Positions 1 through 11,612 of a stretch of DNA of 64,000 nt are shown here, one piece after another. Origin of the DNA: Phyllostachys edulis. Taxonomy: Eukaryota; Streptophyta; Magnoliopsida; Poales; Poaceae. Location: the NCBI GenBank assembly GCA_036346405.1, contig CM070562.1, forward strand, positions 66,182,195 to 66,246,194, in the 5' to 3' direction. The notes below the pieces were generated by a model. It was given only the letters and a program-made list of their open reading frames with translations. It had not been told where the DNA came from and did no database searches. The number at the start of each line of letters is the position of its first letter. The stretch's first letter is position 1. The position numbers and the translations under genes were made by a program.

Positions 1-689
1 AAATTCCATTTTTCAGTTGGATAACATTCATCATCAAGATGGTGAAGGATACCCTCCTGTCACAAGGCTCCCTACCCAAGTCCAATTTGGATAAAATCCA
101 AAACCATTTCACAAGTCATTTAAAACCCAAAACTGAGATCTAACTTTGAGCAGCTTTGCTAGCATGTCCCTAACCATGGACACGGCTATTCGAATAGTTT
201 TACACTCTGTAGAGGTTGTACACTTTACCCACATGACACGACTTCTCTAGTTTGTTTGGCAACCGTCGTTGCCACCTCTCACTGCCGATGGTAAGATGTC
301 TAGAGCACGTGACAAGGCCTTTACAATGCATCATTCCACCACAGTCCATCCACTCTAAGGATTCACCCCTTCCTAGGGCCCCCTCTTGAGCCAGGTGGGT
401 ACAACGAAATCATAAAAGACAGGCCATGAAAGACCACCCACTATTCCACCGGATCAACCATGATGGAACTTTGCAAATTATTTGGCCAGATCCCGCCCAC
501 ACAAGACATGTGGTTGCACGATAAGGCATAGCAAAATACACTCGCAGACCGGTCCTTAACTGACCCGGGCGGCCACCTCAACCCTGGGGCATCGGATCAC
601 ACGACCCCCCGTGCATAGACTTGCACTAACCAAACACCCAATGCCGCCCAAGTCCAAATCCATTTTCCATTTCTTTGCTTTTCAAGCCT

Positions 690-826
690 CCATGGCACAC
701 CAATGCCATAGTCATTTGTAAAACCCCCATGACACACCAATGCCATGGTCATTTGTAAAACCCCCATGACACACCAATGCCATGGTTGAAACCTCCATGA
801 CACACCAATGTCATGGCCCAAATCAT
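690..826. repeat. 37-bp tandem repeat inside LTR
   Basis: Units starting near 690, 727, 764 and 795 each read ccatg(a/g)cacaccaatg followed by a catttgtaaaaccc tail. The spacing is 37 bp for the first steps and the last unit is shortened. This is a local expansion inside the gypsy LTR; the short minus-strand frame over it is only a translation of the repeat. Confidence 0.85.
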
Positions 827-1775
827 TTGAACAAGTGATATTTTTGGCCAAAACTTCCCAAATCAAGATTCTTTTCTCTAAGCATGGCTAAGCTCTAGTT
901 TTTCAAAGGTCCTGGTTCACGGTATTGCGCAAACCGGGTTTTGCCTAGGGTGACAACATGTTCGGTTCAAGATCAATAGTGGTCATACCAAGGAAATTAG
1001 GCCTAACTATGAATTTAAAGATGGCATTGAAATAACTTAGTAAAGTAAGCAATGCATTAGCATTTGAAATGAAATGTACATAGGTTGAAATAATAGGTGC
1101 AATATGATCAAGAGTGTAACTTGCCTTGCTCCAGGGCCTAGATGTCTTCTTCTTCTTCTTCAGGGAGCTCTTGTTCTTCAGCGCCTTCACAATCTACACT
1201 AGAAACCGCAGCAACTCGAAACAAAGCTCAAAATAGAACCCAAAGATACTTCAATAAAACTCCAAAATAAACCAACAGAGAGGCTAGGTGATCAGGAGGA
1301 GGTCCAAAGAGCTTGCTAGAGGAGGTCCAAAGCTCAAAGGAAGAGGTCCAAGAGCTTTGGGGGAGGTCTAAGAACTGCTCGGTTGAGCCAGAGAGGGGAA
1401 GTGTGGAAGAAAGTGAGATAGGAAGGACTACCCAAGCTATATATAGCTAGAGCCGATGAGATTTCCCAAGGTGCGGTGTTCAGGAGTTGGTAAAAAGGGC
1501 CATGAAGGCAGGCAAGGGATGTGACAAAAAGTATGGCACGGTGCTACAAAAGTGGTAGCTTTAATGTGATACAACATGCATTAAATGTGGGGAAGACTTC
1601 CTTGGCACAAGGACACAGTCAAAGGATAAAGAAAAATGGGTGTGACTGCCAAGTGGGAACAGCCAAGACCCGAAAGGGAGGTCCTGCGGAGACCTTGAGG
1701 AGGTCCCGTAGAGGACAAGGGGAGGTCCTATGGATAGGAGGTCCAAAAGACACAACCATGGGCAGGTCTTGACGG

Positions 1776-2262
1776 TTGGATCTCCTAAAGGGAGGTCCAA
1801 CGGTCAAGATCAAGTGCAAAGGGGAGGTCTGGATGGTTAGGATCTCCAAAGGGGAGGTCTTATTGGCCAGATCTAACAAGGGGAAGGTCTGGACGGTTTA
1901 GATCTCCAAAGCGGGAGGTCTTAACGGCCAGATCTACAAAGGAGGAGGTCTGGACAGTTAAGATCTCCAAAGGGGAGGTCTTAACGGCCAAATCTAACAA
2001 AGGAGGAGGTCTGAACAGTTAGGATCTCCAAATGGGAGGTCCTAACGGTCAGATCTAACAAGGGGAAGATTTGGACAGTTAAGATCTCCAAAGGGGGAGG
2101 TCTTAACGGCCAGATCTACAAAGGAGGAGGTCTGGACGGTTAAGATCTCCAAATGGGAGGTCTTAATGGTCAGATCTAACAAGGGGAGGTCTAAACGGTT
2201 AGGATCTCCAAAGGGGAGGTCCTAACGATTAGATCTAACAAGAGGAAGGTCTGGACGGTTAG
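1776..2262. repeat. About 61-bp tandem repeat (8 units) in gypsy LTR
   Basis: The block gatctccaaaggggaggtc recurs about every 61 bp from roughly 1840 to 2210. Each unit is two half-units of about 30 bp: one with gaggtctggacggtta then gatct, the other with gaggtcttaacggcca then gatct. Looser gaggtcc half-units extend outward to about 1290 and 3080. Nothing comparable is seen in the related LTRs at 4934, 11613, 44655 and 53349. Confidence 0.85.
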
Positions 2263-3298
2263 CGAGATAAGATGCGGGAGAAGCGAGAGCCATTGGATTT
2301 CAATCGAACCGCCCAAAGTGATTGGGCCGTTCGGACCATCAGAGCTAACGCTAGATCTCAGCCTTTGAACTGAATCGAGCGGTCAAAAATGGTTGGGACG
2401 TTCGGACCGTCCGAACGCCTCTGCCAATCGGACCGTCCAGCAAAGATCTAAGGGCTCAGAGAGGGTGGGACGTTCAGACCATCCGAACGCCTCACCAAGA
2501 TCAAACCGTCCAGTGCAAATCGAACGGTACACAAGCGATAGAGGTCCGGATCAAACGGGGGGCTCGAACAGGTACGAGGGAGGTCCAAACGGTCAAGGAG
2601 GAGGTCTTAGAGGACATGGGGAGGTCCAAATAAGTTTTAAGATGGTTCCAGGAGCATGGAGAGGTCCAATCATAGGTTTCAAGAGGTCCTGAGAAACGGT
2701 AACACCGCAAGGTAGGGGCGGTACTACCGTTATCAGGTAGTTCCGACTGTCACAAGGTGGTAAGGAAATTCCAGAACACATGTTTATGGGCTCTCGATTT
2801 TCCCTAGAGCGGTACAACCATGAGTTGTCTGCAGTAGTACTGCAGTGTGGCGGTAATACTGGGATTGTCACAGTATGAATTTCCAGAAGGAAAACATTTC
2901 AGAGATCAAAACGAGGAGAAGTCCAAGGGAACCTAGAGAGGTTCCAACAAAACAGAGAATGGGTTCTAAAGAACATGAGGGAGGTTTAGACCTGAGGAGG
3001 TCTAAGCCAAGGAAGAATCAAAGAGGGAGGTTTGGACCAGGGAAGGTCCAAGCACTTGGGGAGGGGTTTAGACCTAAGGAGGTCTGGTCCAGAGAAGGAC
3101 AAAACATGGATAGAAAAGGGGAAGATCACCAAAACTCCAACACACTCAACAAACCATCAAGCAATTTTAGTTGAAGTTTGAGTTAGTCAATTTAAATCCA
3201 TTATAAAATTTCAAGTTAAGCTTTGAATTCTCATCAAAACAAAATGGTTCTTTTTATTTTGAAATCCTCAAAAGGGCTCTGAAAATCAGGGTGTTACA

Positions 3299-3366
3299 AC
3301 TAGCGTGATCCTGGACTAGTGCAATATACACAGAGGGTCCAGAATTGCATATTTTGGGTCCCCACA
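3299..3366 (+). mobile_element. 3' tip of a plus-strand gypsy LTR
   Basis: The segment matches the last 65-70 bp of the plus-strand LTRs that end at 47679 and 56380: ctagcgtgatcctgg, then cacagagggtcc, ending gtccccaca. It is not followed by a primer-binding site but directly by antisense gag. The simplest reading is the end of a LTR that inserted into that gag and was then cut by the minus-strand LTR starting at 3298. Confidence 0.7.
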
Positions 3367-3977
3367 TCTTCTGGGGCATAGCGAGCAAGCTGGTTGAACT
3401 TATGTAGATACTCGCTCACTGAGCGGTTGCCTTGGTGAAGCGAGCGGAACTCCTTCTTCTTCAAAGTCATCATCCATGCGGGGATGTATGCATGGCGAAA
3501 AGCTTGCACAAACTCAGTCCAGGTGATAGCTTGTGCATTAGCATGGGAGATGTAGAAGTTATCCCACCATTCCGAAGCAGGACCATTGAGTTGGTGACAG
3601 GCAAACAGGACTCTCTCACGGTCAGTGCACTAAGCTATGTCCAGCTTCTTTCCAATAGCACAGAGCCAGTCGTCAGCGTCCATGGGTTCTGTGCTGTTGG
3701 AGAAAGTCGGGGGACGCATGCGCATAAACTCTGACATTATCACTCTCTGCAAAGGTGGAGGTGGAGGTGGAGCATAAGTCGTTGCTTGCACATTCTGAAC
3801 ACTGTTGAGTGATTGGGCCAGAAGGTCGATCAGATGGGTTTGATCGGCCATCATCTGGCACCAATCAGGTCCTTCAGCTGGTGGTGGTGGTGGTTGCTGA
3901 GTGGGATTCTCCTGATAATCAGCATTTTCATTGCATTGGCCTCTGACGCTGCCACTGCCTGTGCAGGTGGTCACCAT
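3367..3977 (-). pseudogene. gag: Ty3/gypsy gag fragment, one nonsense codon
   Basis: Gag would form the particle of a LTR retrotransposon. The frame from the ATG at 3977 shows an N-terminal Pro-rich stretch with a run of prolines (near 3900). It continues into the plant gypsy gag signature PPTFSNSTEPMDADDWL near 3690 and then SEWWDNFYISHANAQ and FRSLHQGNRSVSEYLHKFNQ. The frame is open apart from a single TAG at 3630-3632, inside what is usually an IAQC-type stretch. It ends abruptly after RYAPEDV, where a plus-strand LTR tip begins at 3366. No zinc knuckle, protease, RT or integrase follows, so the element cannot move by itself. It belongs with the primer-binding site at 4917-4929 and the LTR at 4934-7988. 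Confidence 0.85.
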
Positions 3978-4193
3978 CTGCTGGATCTTCCAAAGATTTA
4001 GAAGAGAGAAAAGAGGAAAGATAGCACTAAGGGGGATAAATTTAAATAGCCAGAGAACACACAAATACAAGACAAACAACAAATTTTTCAAAGTAGTTAT
4101 TTTATTAATATATTTTATTCAATGATTATGGCTACCACAAAGTGGATTAGTAGCTCATAATTCACAACTAATGAACGAACTAAGGGAAAACAA

Positions 4194-4775
4194 CTATGGG
4201 GTACTAGGGGTGTAGTCTGGCTCACTGGAGCTAGCATCGTTAGCCTTGTAACGAGCTAGCTCCTCAACTACGAGCTTCAGCCTTTCTTCTACACCCTCCA
4301 GGCTATCCTGAGTGGTATGCAGGTCCTCCAGAGTGTTCCCGTAGGCATAGTCCAATGCCTTCGCCAGGTCCACCTAGTGTGTCAGCTCGAGAGAGTCCTC
4401 ATCTCTAGCTGAGCGAAAGGTACTTTCGAGTCTGGTCGGGATATGCATCGGGTGGTAGTGGAACCCGGTGCTATGGAAGTGACAGTCATAGGTGTAGCGG
4501 AGACGATGGACTGCCCCTTTCGCCGCATCTTGGATGCCGTCAGCAAAGGTGTCACGCCTGATTGGGGCATCAAAAATGTGGAAGGTTATGTCTGGCGCAA
4601 GGTTGGAGTAGAGTAGCACCTCTACTCTCCAAAGATGTCATTCTCCCACCTTGTACTCGTAGCCTTGGTATGTTGGCCTCTTTTTGTAATCCAGATGCTG
4701 CATCATATCCCAAATATTCGCGGCCCACTGTCCAACAAAAACTCCGTGGGAAGTAGGATCGGGTATTTTGGCCAT
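4194..4775 (-). pseudogene. Extra ORF between PBS and gag of gypsy element
   Basis: One frame runs from ATG (4773-4775, MAKIPDPTSHGVFVG) to a stop at 4194-4196, with two in-frame stops: after YEYKVGE and after DSLELTH. Between them lies RPTYQGYEYK and an RLRYTYDCHF...GFHYHPMH segment. The C-terminal part (ALDYAYGNTLEDL, EGVEERLKLVVEEL) has a heptad-like pattern that could form a coiled coil. Its position, ahead of gag on the same strand, matches the broken ORF at 47900-48468 of the gypsy element at 44655-56380, which has a similar RPMYRGKEYM motif. I do not know its function. It could be a leader protein of this lineage or captured sequence. Confidence 0.6.
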
Positions 4776-4916
4776 CTACAATTTTGAGAAAGAGATGAGT
4801 CAGTAACCATTTTAGAAAGAAGGGTTGAGAAAGGACTCTGGACGGACTCAAAATAGTTTTAGTTTTTGAAAATAAGTCCTTAAGGTAATTCTAAGGCCAC
4901 GACCTACAGTCAACCT

Positions 4917-4929
4917 GGCTTTGATACCA
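4917..4929 (-). other. Primer-binding site (initiator Met-tRNA type)
   Basis: The minus strand reads TGGTATCAAAGCC four bases after the LTR end. It differs by one base from TGGTATCAGAGCC, the complement of the plant initiator methionine tRNA 3' end. It fixes the orientation of the element as minus and the inner LTR border at 4934. Confidence 0.85.
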
Positions 4930-4933
4930 CTTT

Positions 4934-7900
4934 TGTCGAACCCGGAAACGAAGGATCCCGAATCATTTATGCTCATACACTAGTCCAGGATTTCTAGTGT
5001 ACACAGTCAAAAATAATATCACAAACATATCACACATTCTATTAATAAAAATTCAGAGTTTAATACAAAGTGGGCCTGAGGCCAAATAAACAAATAACAC
5101 AACGGAAGCAAAAGTAGTAGTAGGCCACATGATTCGCCACAGGCAATCATCTGGGGGCGTAGGCCTAAGCGTCGGTGTCCTAACCGTCCTGATAGAAGTC
5201 TTCTCCTAAATAAAGATTATTCAGCAAGAGTGAGCACAACTTCGTGCTTACAAGTTACACCCAATAATGAATTATGATGGATGCATAAAGTAAACAAATG
5301 AGACTCGCAGGGTTTATTTTGCATAAAGCAACATTTTCAGTTTAAATACTCATATTAAATTCCAAGGCCATTTTTATACTATATCTAAAATTAGGTTTTA
5401 AAATGATAGTTGTATAGTGGATAACCTCTATGATTGAATGGTGAAGGATACCCTCCTATCACATGGCTAACCGTCCAATTTTACCACAAGGATTAACCAT
5501 CCTGAAATCATCTGTTAAAATCATGTCCATGACCGCAGACACGGCTATTCGAATAGTTTTCTACTCTACAGAGTTTGTACAGCTTTACCCACACGAGATA
5601 ACTTGCTCTTAATATCGGCCACTTCACGCTTCCGAAGGTGTGTGACTGAGCATATCATGAGACCTTTACAGTGCTCTATCTTAATGTATTTATGCCCGCC
5701 AAGGTTTCACTTCCATTGGACTAACCATCCTCCAGAAGCCCCCTCTTGCGCCAGGTGAGACTACTGTCTAACTGACACCCACACAATAACATGGTACAAA
5801 TAATACTAAGACATCACAAATTATTTAGCCAAATCCTACCCACATAGGACATGTGGTGGTACGGTAAGGCATAGCAAAGGAACGCTCAAAGACCGGTCCT
5901 TAATTGACTTGAGCGTCTTCTAAATTAAACCCTGGGCCTTAACCCTAACCAGATTAAGCCCGTACAAAAACCTGCACCCACCAATCATCCATTTCGCCCA
6001 AGTCCAAACCCATTTTTATTTTGTTTTAAATAAAACCATCTTTATAATCTTTCTATGGTAAAACAATACCATAGATTCAAATTTAAACCAGTTTGAAATG
6101 ATTGGGCTAAATCCTCCCAAAATCACAATTATGATCTAAGCATTGGCTAAGCATAAGATTATTCTCAATATTATTTCATCTAATGGTGACAAGGAAATGA
6201 TATTCAATATTCAAATTTGCTATACAAAAGGAATTGGAATAACTAAGTATTTAAACAGGGAATTAAAATAATTGAATAAAAGTATGCATGCAATAATAAT
6301 TTAAAAACTGAATTTAAATAACTTCAAAATATTGGGATCAACATGGTCAATGGTATAACTTTCCTTCGTTGAAGTCTTGGTATTCTAAGTCCTCTAAAGG
6401 ATCGAACTCTTTGGAGTCGTCGAAGTCTATACGCGAAAATACGACAAATTCAATTAAAATTCAAATAAATTAAGAAATACAATTCAAACTAACTCCAAAT
6501 CAAATAATTTTAGTTTACTTAGCTAGATATTTATTTCATACAAATTTAGAAATTTGAAACACCCAAATCGGAGTTTGGATGCAAAAGATATGGGTTTTGG
6601 AAGTTTAAATCTACTAAAAACCCTAAATGTGAATTTAAATGATTTTCCCGAATTATCTTTCTAAAGGAAACTCCAATTACTACGCAAGGATGATGTCAGT
6701 CCTCAGGATTTCGGAATTAAAAGAAATAAAACAAAATCCTGACATGCGGGCCCCACTTGTAAGTGGCTCGGTCCTCATGGACCATGTCCACTTCGGACAC
6801 GTCATCGCCACATGGGCAGCAGTGATAAGATGGCGGTGACGTGGCATGCACGTGGCAGTGCCACGCTGGCAAAAGGCGGCACCAGCATCGGGACCAATGG
6901 TCGCCGGCGTTGTGCGGCACGGCGACGGCCGGCGAGTGTACGCGAAGAGAGAGGGAAGTGCGGCGATCATGATGCGCTCACCCAGGTGACCAGTGGAGGA
7001 CGGAGGCGAACGGCGGCGAGGTGAAAGTGGCGGCGCGGTGTGGGTCGACGGTGAAGTAGCAGCTCTGAGGGTCCTCCAGCGAAGCGAGTGGGCGCACGGT
7101 TGCGGGATCGTGGGCGAACCATCGCGGAGAAAGGGGAAGAGTGTGGGGTCACGGCGGAGGTGGGCGCGGGTCATCAGACGCACGCCAGAAGCGGGCGATT
7201 GAGAATGGCGTTGTGCCTTTTTACGCCGCAATAAATGGTGGCGGCACCGGCTCGGTTGCATGGAGATGAAGGCAACGAGGAAGAAGGCACAGGCCCACAT
7301 GGCAGTGAGCGAGCGATGACTGGCGGGTGGGGCCGAGTGCGAGTGAGAGAAAAGAAAGAAAGAAACGGGCAAGCCTTGGCCATTCGATCTAGATCGAACG
7401 GTCCACAAAGAATGGGCCGTTCGGACTGTCCAAAGCTCCAAGCGAAATCTAGCCGTCCAATTCAGATCCAACGGCTCACGCGTGTTGGGACGTTCGGACC
7501 GTCCCAAGGTCACATGAAATCTGGCCGTTGGTTCTTGATCCAACGGTTGATGTACGTTGGTGGGTTTAACGCGCGGGCGCGCGAGTGAAGGGGTGAACGA
7601 CAGGTGGGACCGGGGTGAGAGAGCGGGGTGACGTGGTGAGGTGCGGTGCGGGCCGAAATGAAAAGAAGGTTGGGCCGCACAGCACAGATTCGGCCCAAAA
7701 GGAAGGAAATTATTTTTAATTGATTTGTTAATTAAAATAATTCGGTTAATTCGAAAAGGCTTTAGAAAATAGCAAATAAACTCCAAAAATTCTAAAAAAA
7801 TTCACAGAAATTCCTAGAGTTAATTTGGACTTAAATAAAATACTTCCAACTTAAAATTGGTAATAGTTTTTGCACATAAATTTATTTTGGCTTTAAACAA

Positions 7901-7988
7901 TTAAAGAAAAGCTTTTAAAATTTCAGAAAACCCACAAAATTAATTAAGTTTTAATTTTCAACTAAATTTGAAATTTTGGGCTGTTACA
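4934..7988 (-). mobile_element. 5' LTR (minus strand) of gypsy element, 3055 bp
   Basis: The LTR starts TGTAACAGCCC at 7988 and ends TTCGACA at 4934, next to the primer-binding site. The conserved LTR block with cggctattcgaatag and acaagctttaccc-like text lies near 5540-5600. Between 7380 and 7560 it holds several gttcggaccgtcc-type motifs. The other LTR of this element is outside the window or destroyed, because gag is cut at 3366. The 368-codon frame on the minus strand at 6680-7786 has no recognisable domain and lies wholly in the LTR. Confidence 0.85.
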
Positions 7989-8658
7989 GTTAGCTTGTTG
8001 GGCTAGCTTTTTGGGTTGAGACGACATGATGAAAACTGCAAGTTGCAGTCCCAACGGACTCCCTTGTCAATAGGGTGGATATCCTTCAGTTTAAATGGAG
8101 GCATTTTTAAGGCGAGGGTAGGCAGGCCACGTCACCATTTTTTTGTGCACCGTTCGATTTTGTTTCCCCCGTTTCTCAGCCATCTGACTTGTCGCTGCTT
8201 TTGGCCTTCGCGCTTACATCTGTTCGGCGTTTCTCTCACGGTTTCTTGATAGCGTTGGTCCAGTGTGTTCTATCCGCCTCGGCTCCACCGCCATCCACTT
8301 TTCCCCTATCTTCTCTCACTCTCTTCTGCTTCCCCTCTACCCTAGCGCCACCATGCCCGGCCAAATCCCTCCCCACGCTTGGTGCCGCCTCCCTTCGTCC
8401 CCATGCCTCTCCTCCCCGATCGGCGCCCATGCCCGGCCCCATCCCCACACCCACTCCGTCCTCCTCCCCACCCTCGCCCCCTATGCCTGGTGTTCACCCC
8501 ACACCCAAGATTCGCCACCACCCCACGCCCGCCCGCCTCCCTTCACCCCCACGAGACCCCTTTCCTTTGCCCCCTTTGGCCCCCCTTGCCCTCCGCCTCC
8601 ATTGGCGCCCACGCCTCGCCCTCCCCACATCCGCGCCCACCCACGCCCACGTGCCTTT
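7989..8658. other. Unassigned C-rich sequence, no convincing gene
   Basis: A pyrimidine-rich stretch with a promoter-like or 5'-leader-like look leads into ccaccATG at 8353. The following 116-codon frame is Pro-, His- and Ala-rich with near-repeats of PPHA and CPPP. No family is recognised. The frame runs straight into the copia LTR at 8659, so any gene that started here is broken. Confidence 0.5.
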
Positions 8659-10138
8659 TGTCAGAGGATCAAGGATGATCGACTAGAGGGAGGTGAATAG
8701 GAGGTTATAAAAATTCTTATGCTCTAATTGACAATTTTAACAATTGTGATCTTATCAAAGAATTACTAGCACAAGTTCTAGAGCTATGATCAATAGATGC
8801 TAAGGAAACTCAAGATTATGTCAATACTAAATACCATTCTATCTAAACAATTCTACACAAATACCAGCTAGAAATGTAAATGCGGAGATAGTAAAGACAA
8901 GAGATAAAACACAATAAAGACAAACGATGTTTTCCTGTGGTATCGAAGACTTGTCGGTCTTCACTAATCCACGTTGAGAAAACTTGAACGAATCAAGTTG
9001 GCTCCACACGAGCACTTCCCTCGATCACTAGAGTTGCTCTTCCTCCTCTCCGGAGATGGTGAGCACCACATCAATTCACAAACTTTGCCGGGCGACTTCA
9101 CAATCTTCTTTGAAGTGATCACCGCGCAAAACCTTCTCCAAGCTGTCTAGGTGCTGGCAAGCACCAAGAGTAATAAATCGCAGTGCTTGCTTGAAGATTA
9201 CCAAGTACCAAAAGATCAACTAATGATGCAATGCACTTGAATGCTCTCAACTACCTCAAAATGTGAATTGAATGCAAATGAGTAGAAGAGAGTGCACCAA
9301 AGCCTCAAGAGTATTCAATATGGCCAAAGGTTCTTAGCTTGAGGCAGGTGGGGAGGTATTTATAACCCCACCAACAAAACTAGCCGTTTGGAACAAATTC
9401 CTGAAAAATCAGCATTTGCGGTAGTACTACTGAACAAAACTAGTACTACCGCTCTTCACGATCAATGGTCAGAACTGTTGCATTTAATGCTTTGAACTAG
9501 TCGTTACGAAAAAGTTGCGGTACTATCGCCAACTAAAATCTGGTACTACCACACAACGGTAGTACTGCTCGGCTAGAATGAAACTACCGATTTCCAAAGG
9601 ATCAATAAAACACCCTCTCTAGAAATAACGTACCGCCATGTATTTTTTTGGTCCTACCACACTACGGTAGTGTAGCTTAAGAAATGTGGTCATACTGATT
9701 GTCAGAGGAGATGAAAACTCCAAAAACAAGTTCTCTAGAAAAAACGTACCGCCAACTAGATTTTGGATATTCACTAAAGAACTTCCAGAAGCGATTTTGA
9801 ATGCAATGCATGACTCCTAGTTGATCAAGATGGCACAAAGTAATCTTTCAAGCTACTAGCCATGATCTCTCTTTATGGTACGACATCTAGCCTATAAATT
9901 TGGTCTTTTCGCCAAACACCGAGACCGGTAAAAACTACAAACAAAAAAGGATCTTTAGGCTATATGATACCTTTGCCTTGAGCCATGTCGATCTTTTATC
10001 ACCTTTACATTGCCATTTCCATGTCATCATTTAAACTCTAGGACTAAACCTTTAAAACATCTTAGCACACATATTAGTCCCATAATATATTGTTGACATT
10101 AATTACCAAAATTATTTTTAGGGGCCTAGATGCTTTCA
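8659..10138 (-). mobile_element. Solo Ty1/copia-type LTR, 1480 bp
   Basis: On the minus strand it starts TGAAAGCATCTAGGCCCCTA, a start I know from large copia LTRs of grasses, and ends with ATCCTTGATCCTCTGACA. A TATAAAT promoter box lies on the minus strand at 9358-9364. Palindromic cggtactacc-type motifs are scattered at 9415-9670. The same LTR family is seen at 44058/57883 (shared ctagaggg-ggtgaatagg block). No internal domain is present, and C-rich host sequence continues on both sides. I could not find a matching target duplication, so an old solo LTR is the best call. Confidence 0.75.
9358..9364 (-). promoter_or_regulatory. TATA box of the copia LTR
   Basis: TATAAAT lies on the minus strand within GGGGTTATAAATACCTCCC, the usual U3/R promoter context of these LTRs. 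Confidence 0.6.
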
Positions 10139-10854
10139 CCAGCCCCCTCCCCTCCGCCCCCACTCCTGGCCTCCTCCTCTTTGGGCTTTGGGGCGAGGCG
10201 TACTCGTCTTGCCACCATAGTACCGATGTCGGTCATCTCATTGGCGATCCCTCCCTACTTCTACTGCTACTCTACTCTCAGATAAGTGTCAAAAATACTT
10301 CCCCTCTCTCTTCTTCTCTTCCCTAGTACTACTGTTTCCCCAAGTATTAGAAATTGATTTGTGATGATCTGTTGTAAATTAGTAGCATGTCTAAGTGCTC
10401 TAGCTTGATTAGCGTGGCTTATGTAATCGGTTCTGTGATGGTGTAATTCTCCTATTTAGTCAATTCTGATTATGCATCGATGGAATGTTGAATGGATGGA
10501 TGAATGTATGTTTCGATGAATTAATGATGCTACAGAAATGCCAGATGGTGATTTAAGCATGAGTCCTAGGCATGCTTATTGCTGGATTCTACCGATCTCA
10601 TGATTTAGGCCAAGAACAACACACAGCATTAAGGGTCCTTAGGTCAAATGCTCTCTTGATGAAATGAACTAAAGGTCAGAGAAATAGCAGCCTTATCATT
10701 TTAGAGAACTTTTTTAAAAAAGTTCTAACAAGAGATAGAAAAACACATCTTTTGACAGGTTGTGTGGGGGAATCTAACAATTAATTGACAATGATTTCAC
10801 TGTGATGTGCATTGGTAGCTTCAAGACAAAGGCATTTTCCATATGTAAGCCACA
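10139..10854. other. No gene seen
   Basis: C-rich sequence continuing from 8658 across the solo LTR, then AT-rich DNA with gaatggatggatgaatg at 10488-10506. I see no supported coding exon. Confidence 0.5.
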
Positions 10855-10863
10855 ATTTAAGTA

Positions 10864-11507
10864 GGGTTAATTCCTTATTTGCCATTGAAAGTTGCCGGGC
10901 TCCCCAAAATACCATCGAAAAATTGCCCATCCATTTTATGCCACTCACGTGAGTTGACCGTGGACTTGGCCGTTGACTTGGACGCGAAAAGACAATTTTG
11001 CCCCTAAGTGAAGTTAGTAATGCTGAGATTTTTAGGGAATTATTTGACATAGTAATATAGTTTCAAAAATTATAAAATTTTTAAGAGAAGTTTCTGAAAT
11101 AGTGTAGATTATTGTGTAATTTTTATGGGGTTTTATTTTCAAATTGTTTTTCTCTAAAAATCTTTCAAATTACAACCAAAACTTGAAAGATTTTTAGAGA
11201 AAAACATGTTGCAAGTAAAACATTATAAAAATTACAAAATAATCTACACTATGTTAGAAACATTCCTTAAAAATTTCATAATTTTTGGAACTATATTACT
11301 ATGTCAAACAATTCCCTAAAGATCTCAGCATACTTAGGGGCAAAATCATCTTTTTGCATCCAAGTCAACGGCCAAGTCCTCGATCAACTCACGGGGTGGC
11401 AAAAACGGGAGAGAAGTTGAGAACGAGTGGCAAAAAAGGGATGAGCAATTTTTCGATGGCATTTTAGGGAGCCCGCCAACTTACAATGGCAAATAAGGAA
11501 TTAACCC
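10864..11507. mobile_element. Foldback Mutator-like MITE, 644 bp, 9-bp TSD
   Basis: The two arms, about 310 bp each, are inverted copies. The left end is GGGTTAATTCCTTATTTGCC and the right end is its near-perfect complement; the arms meet at about 11165-11195, where ctttcaa and ttgaaag flank a short loop. The perfect 9-bp direct repeat ATTTAAGTA lies at 10855-10863 and 11508-11516. A 9-bp duplication and long inverted repeats mark the Mutator superfamily. It encodes nothing, so it must be moved by a transposase made elsewhere. Confidence 0.93.
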
Positions 11508-11612
11508 ATTTAAGTATCTTATTATTATGAACCAGGAAAAGCATTTTGGTAAGGAGGATGAAAGAAGAGTACGAAAAAGGAAGTCAAAAGTAGTAGTCTT
11601 TAACAAGGCTTT

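Larger units (their letters stand above)
1..3298 (-). mobile_element. Ty3/gypsy LTR, Tekay-like, partial (cut by window edge)
   Basis: Read on the minus strand, this segment begins with TGTAACACCCTGATTTTC at 3298, the start shared by the other long gypsy LTRs here. It carries the same internal landmark near 170-245: the complement of a block reading gtacactttaccc next to a cggctattcgaatag motif. It runs off the left edge, so solo LTR and full element cannot be separated. It is clearly diverged from the LTR at 4934-7988. Open frames within it (for example 2393-2692 and 2875-3174) are repeat-derived and not genes. Confidence 0.8.

Noticed and set aside
6680..7786. 368-codon minus-strand open frame
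   Set aside because: It lies entirely within a gypsy LTR in GC-rich text, has no domain, and its composition (Arg, His, Pro, Ser) is that of a noncoding GC-rich strand.
8189..8700. Overlapping Pro-rich frames on the plus strand
   Set aside because: Three frames are open at once because of C-rich low complexity. No recognisable domain exists and the frames end in a transposon.
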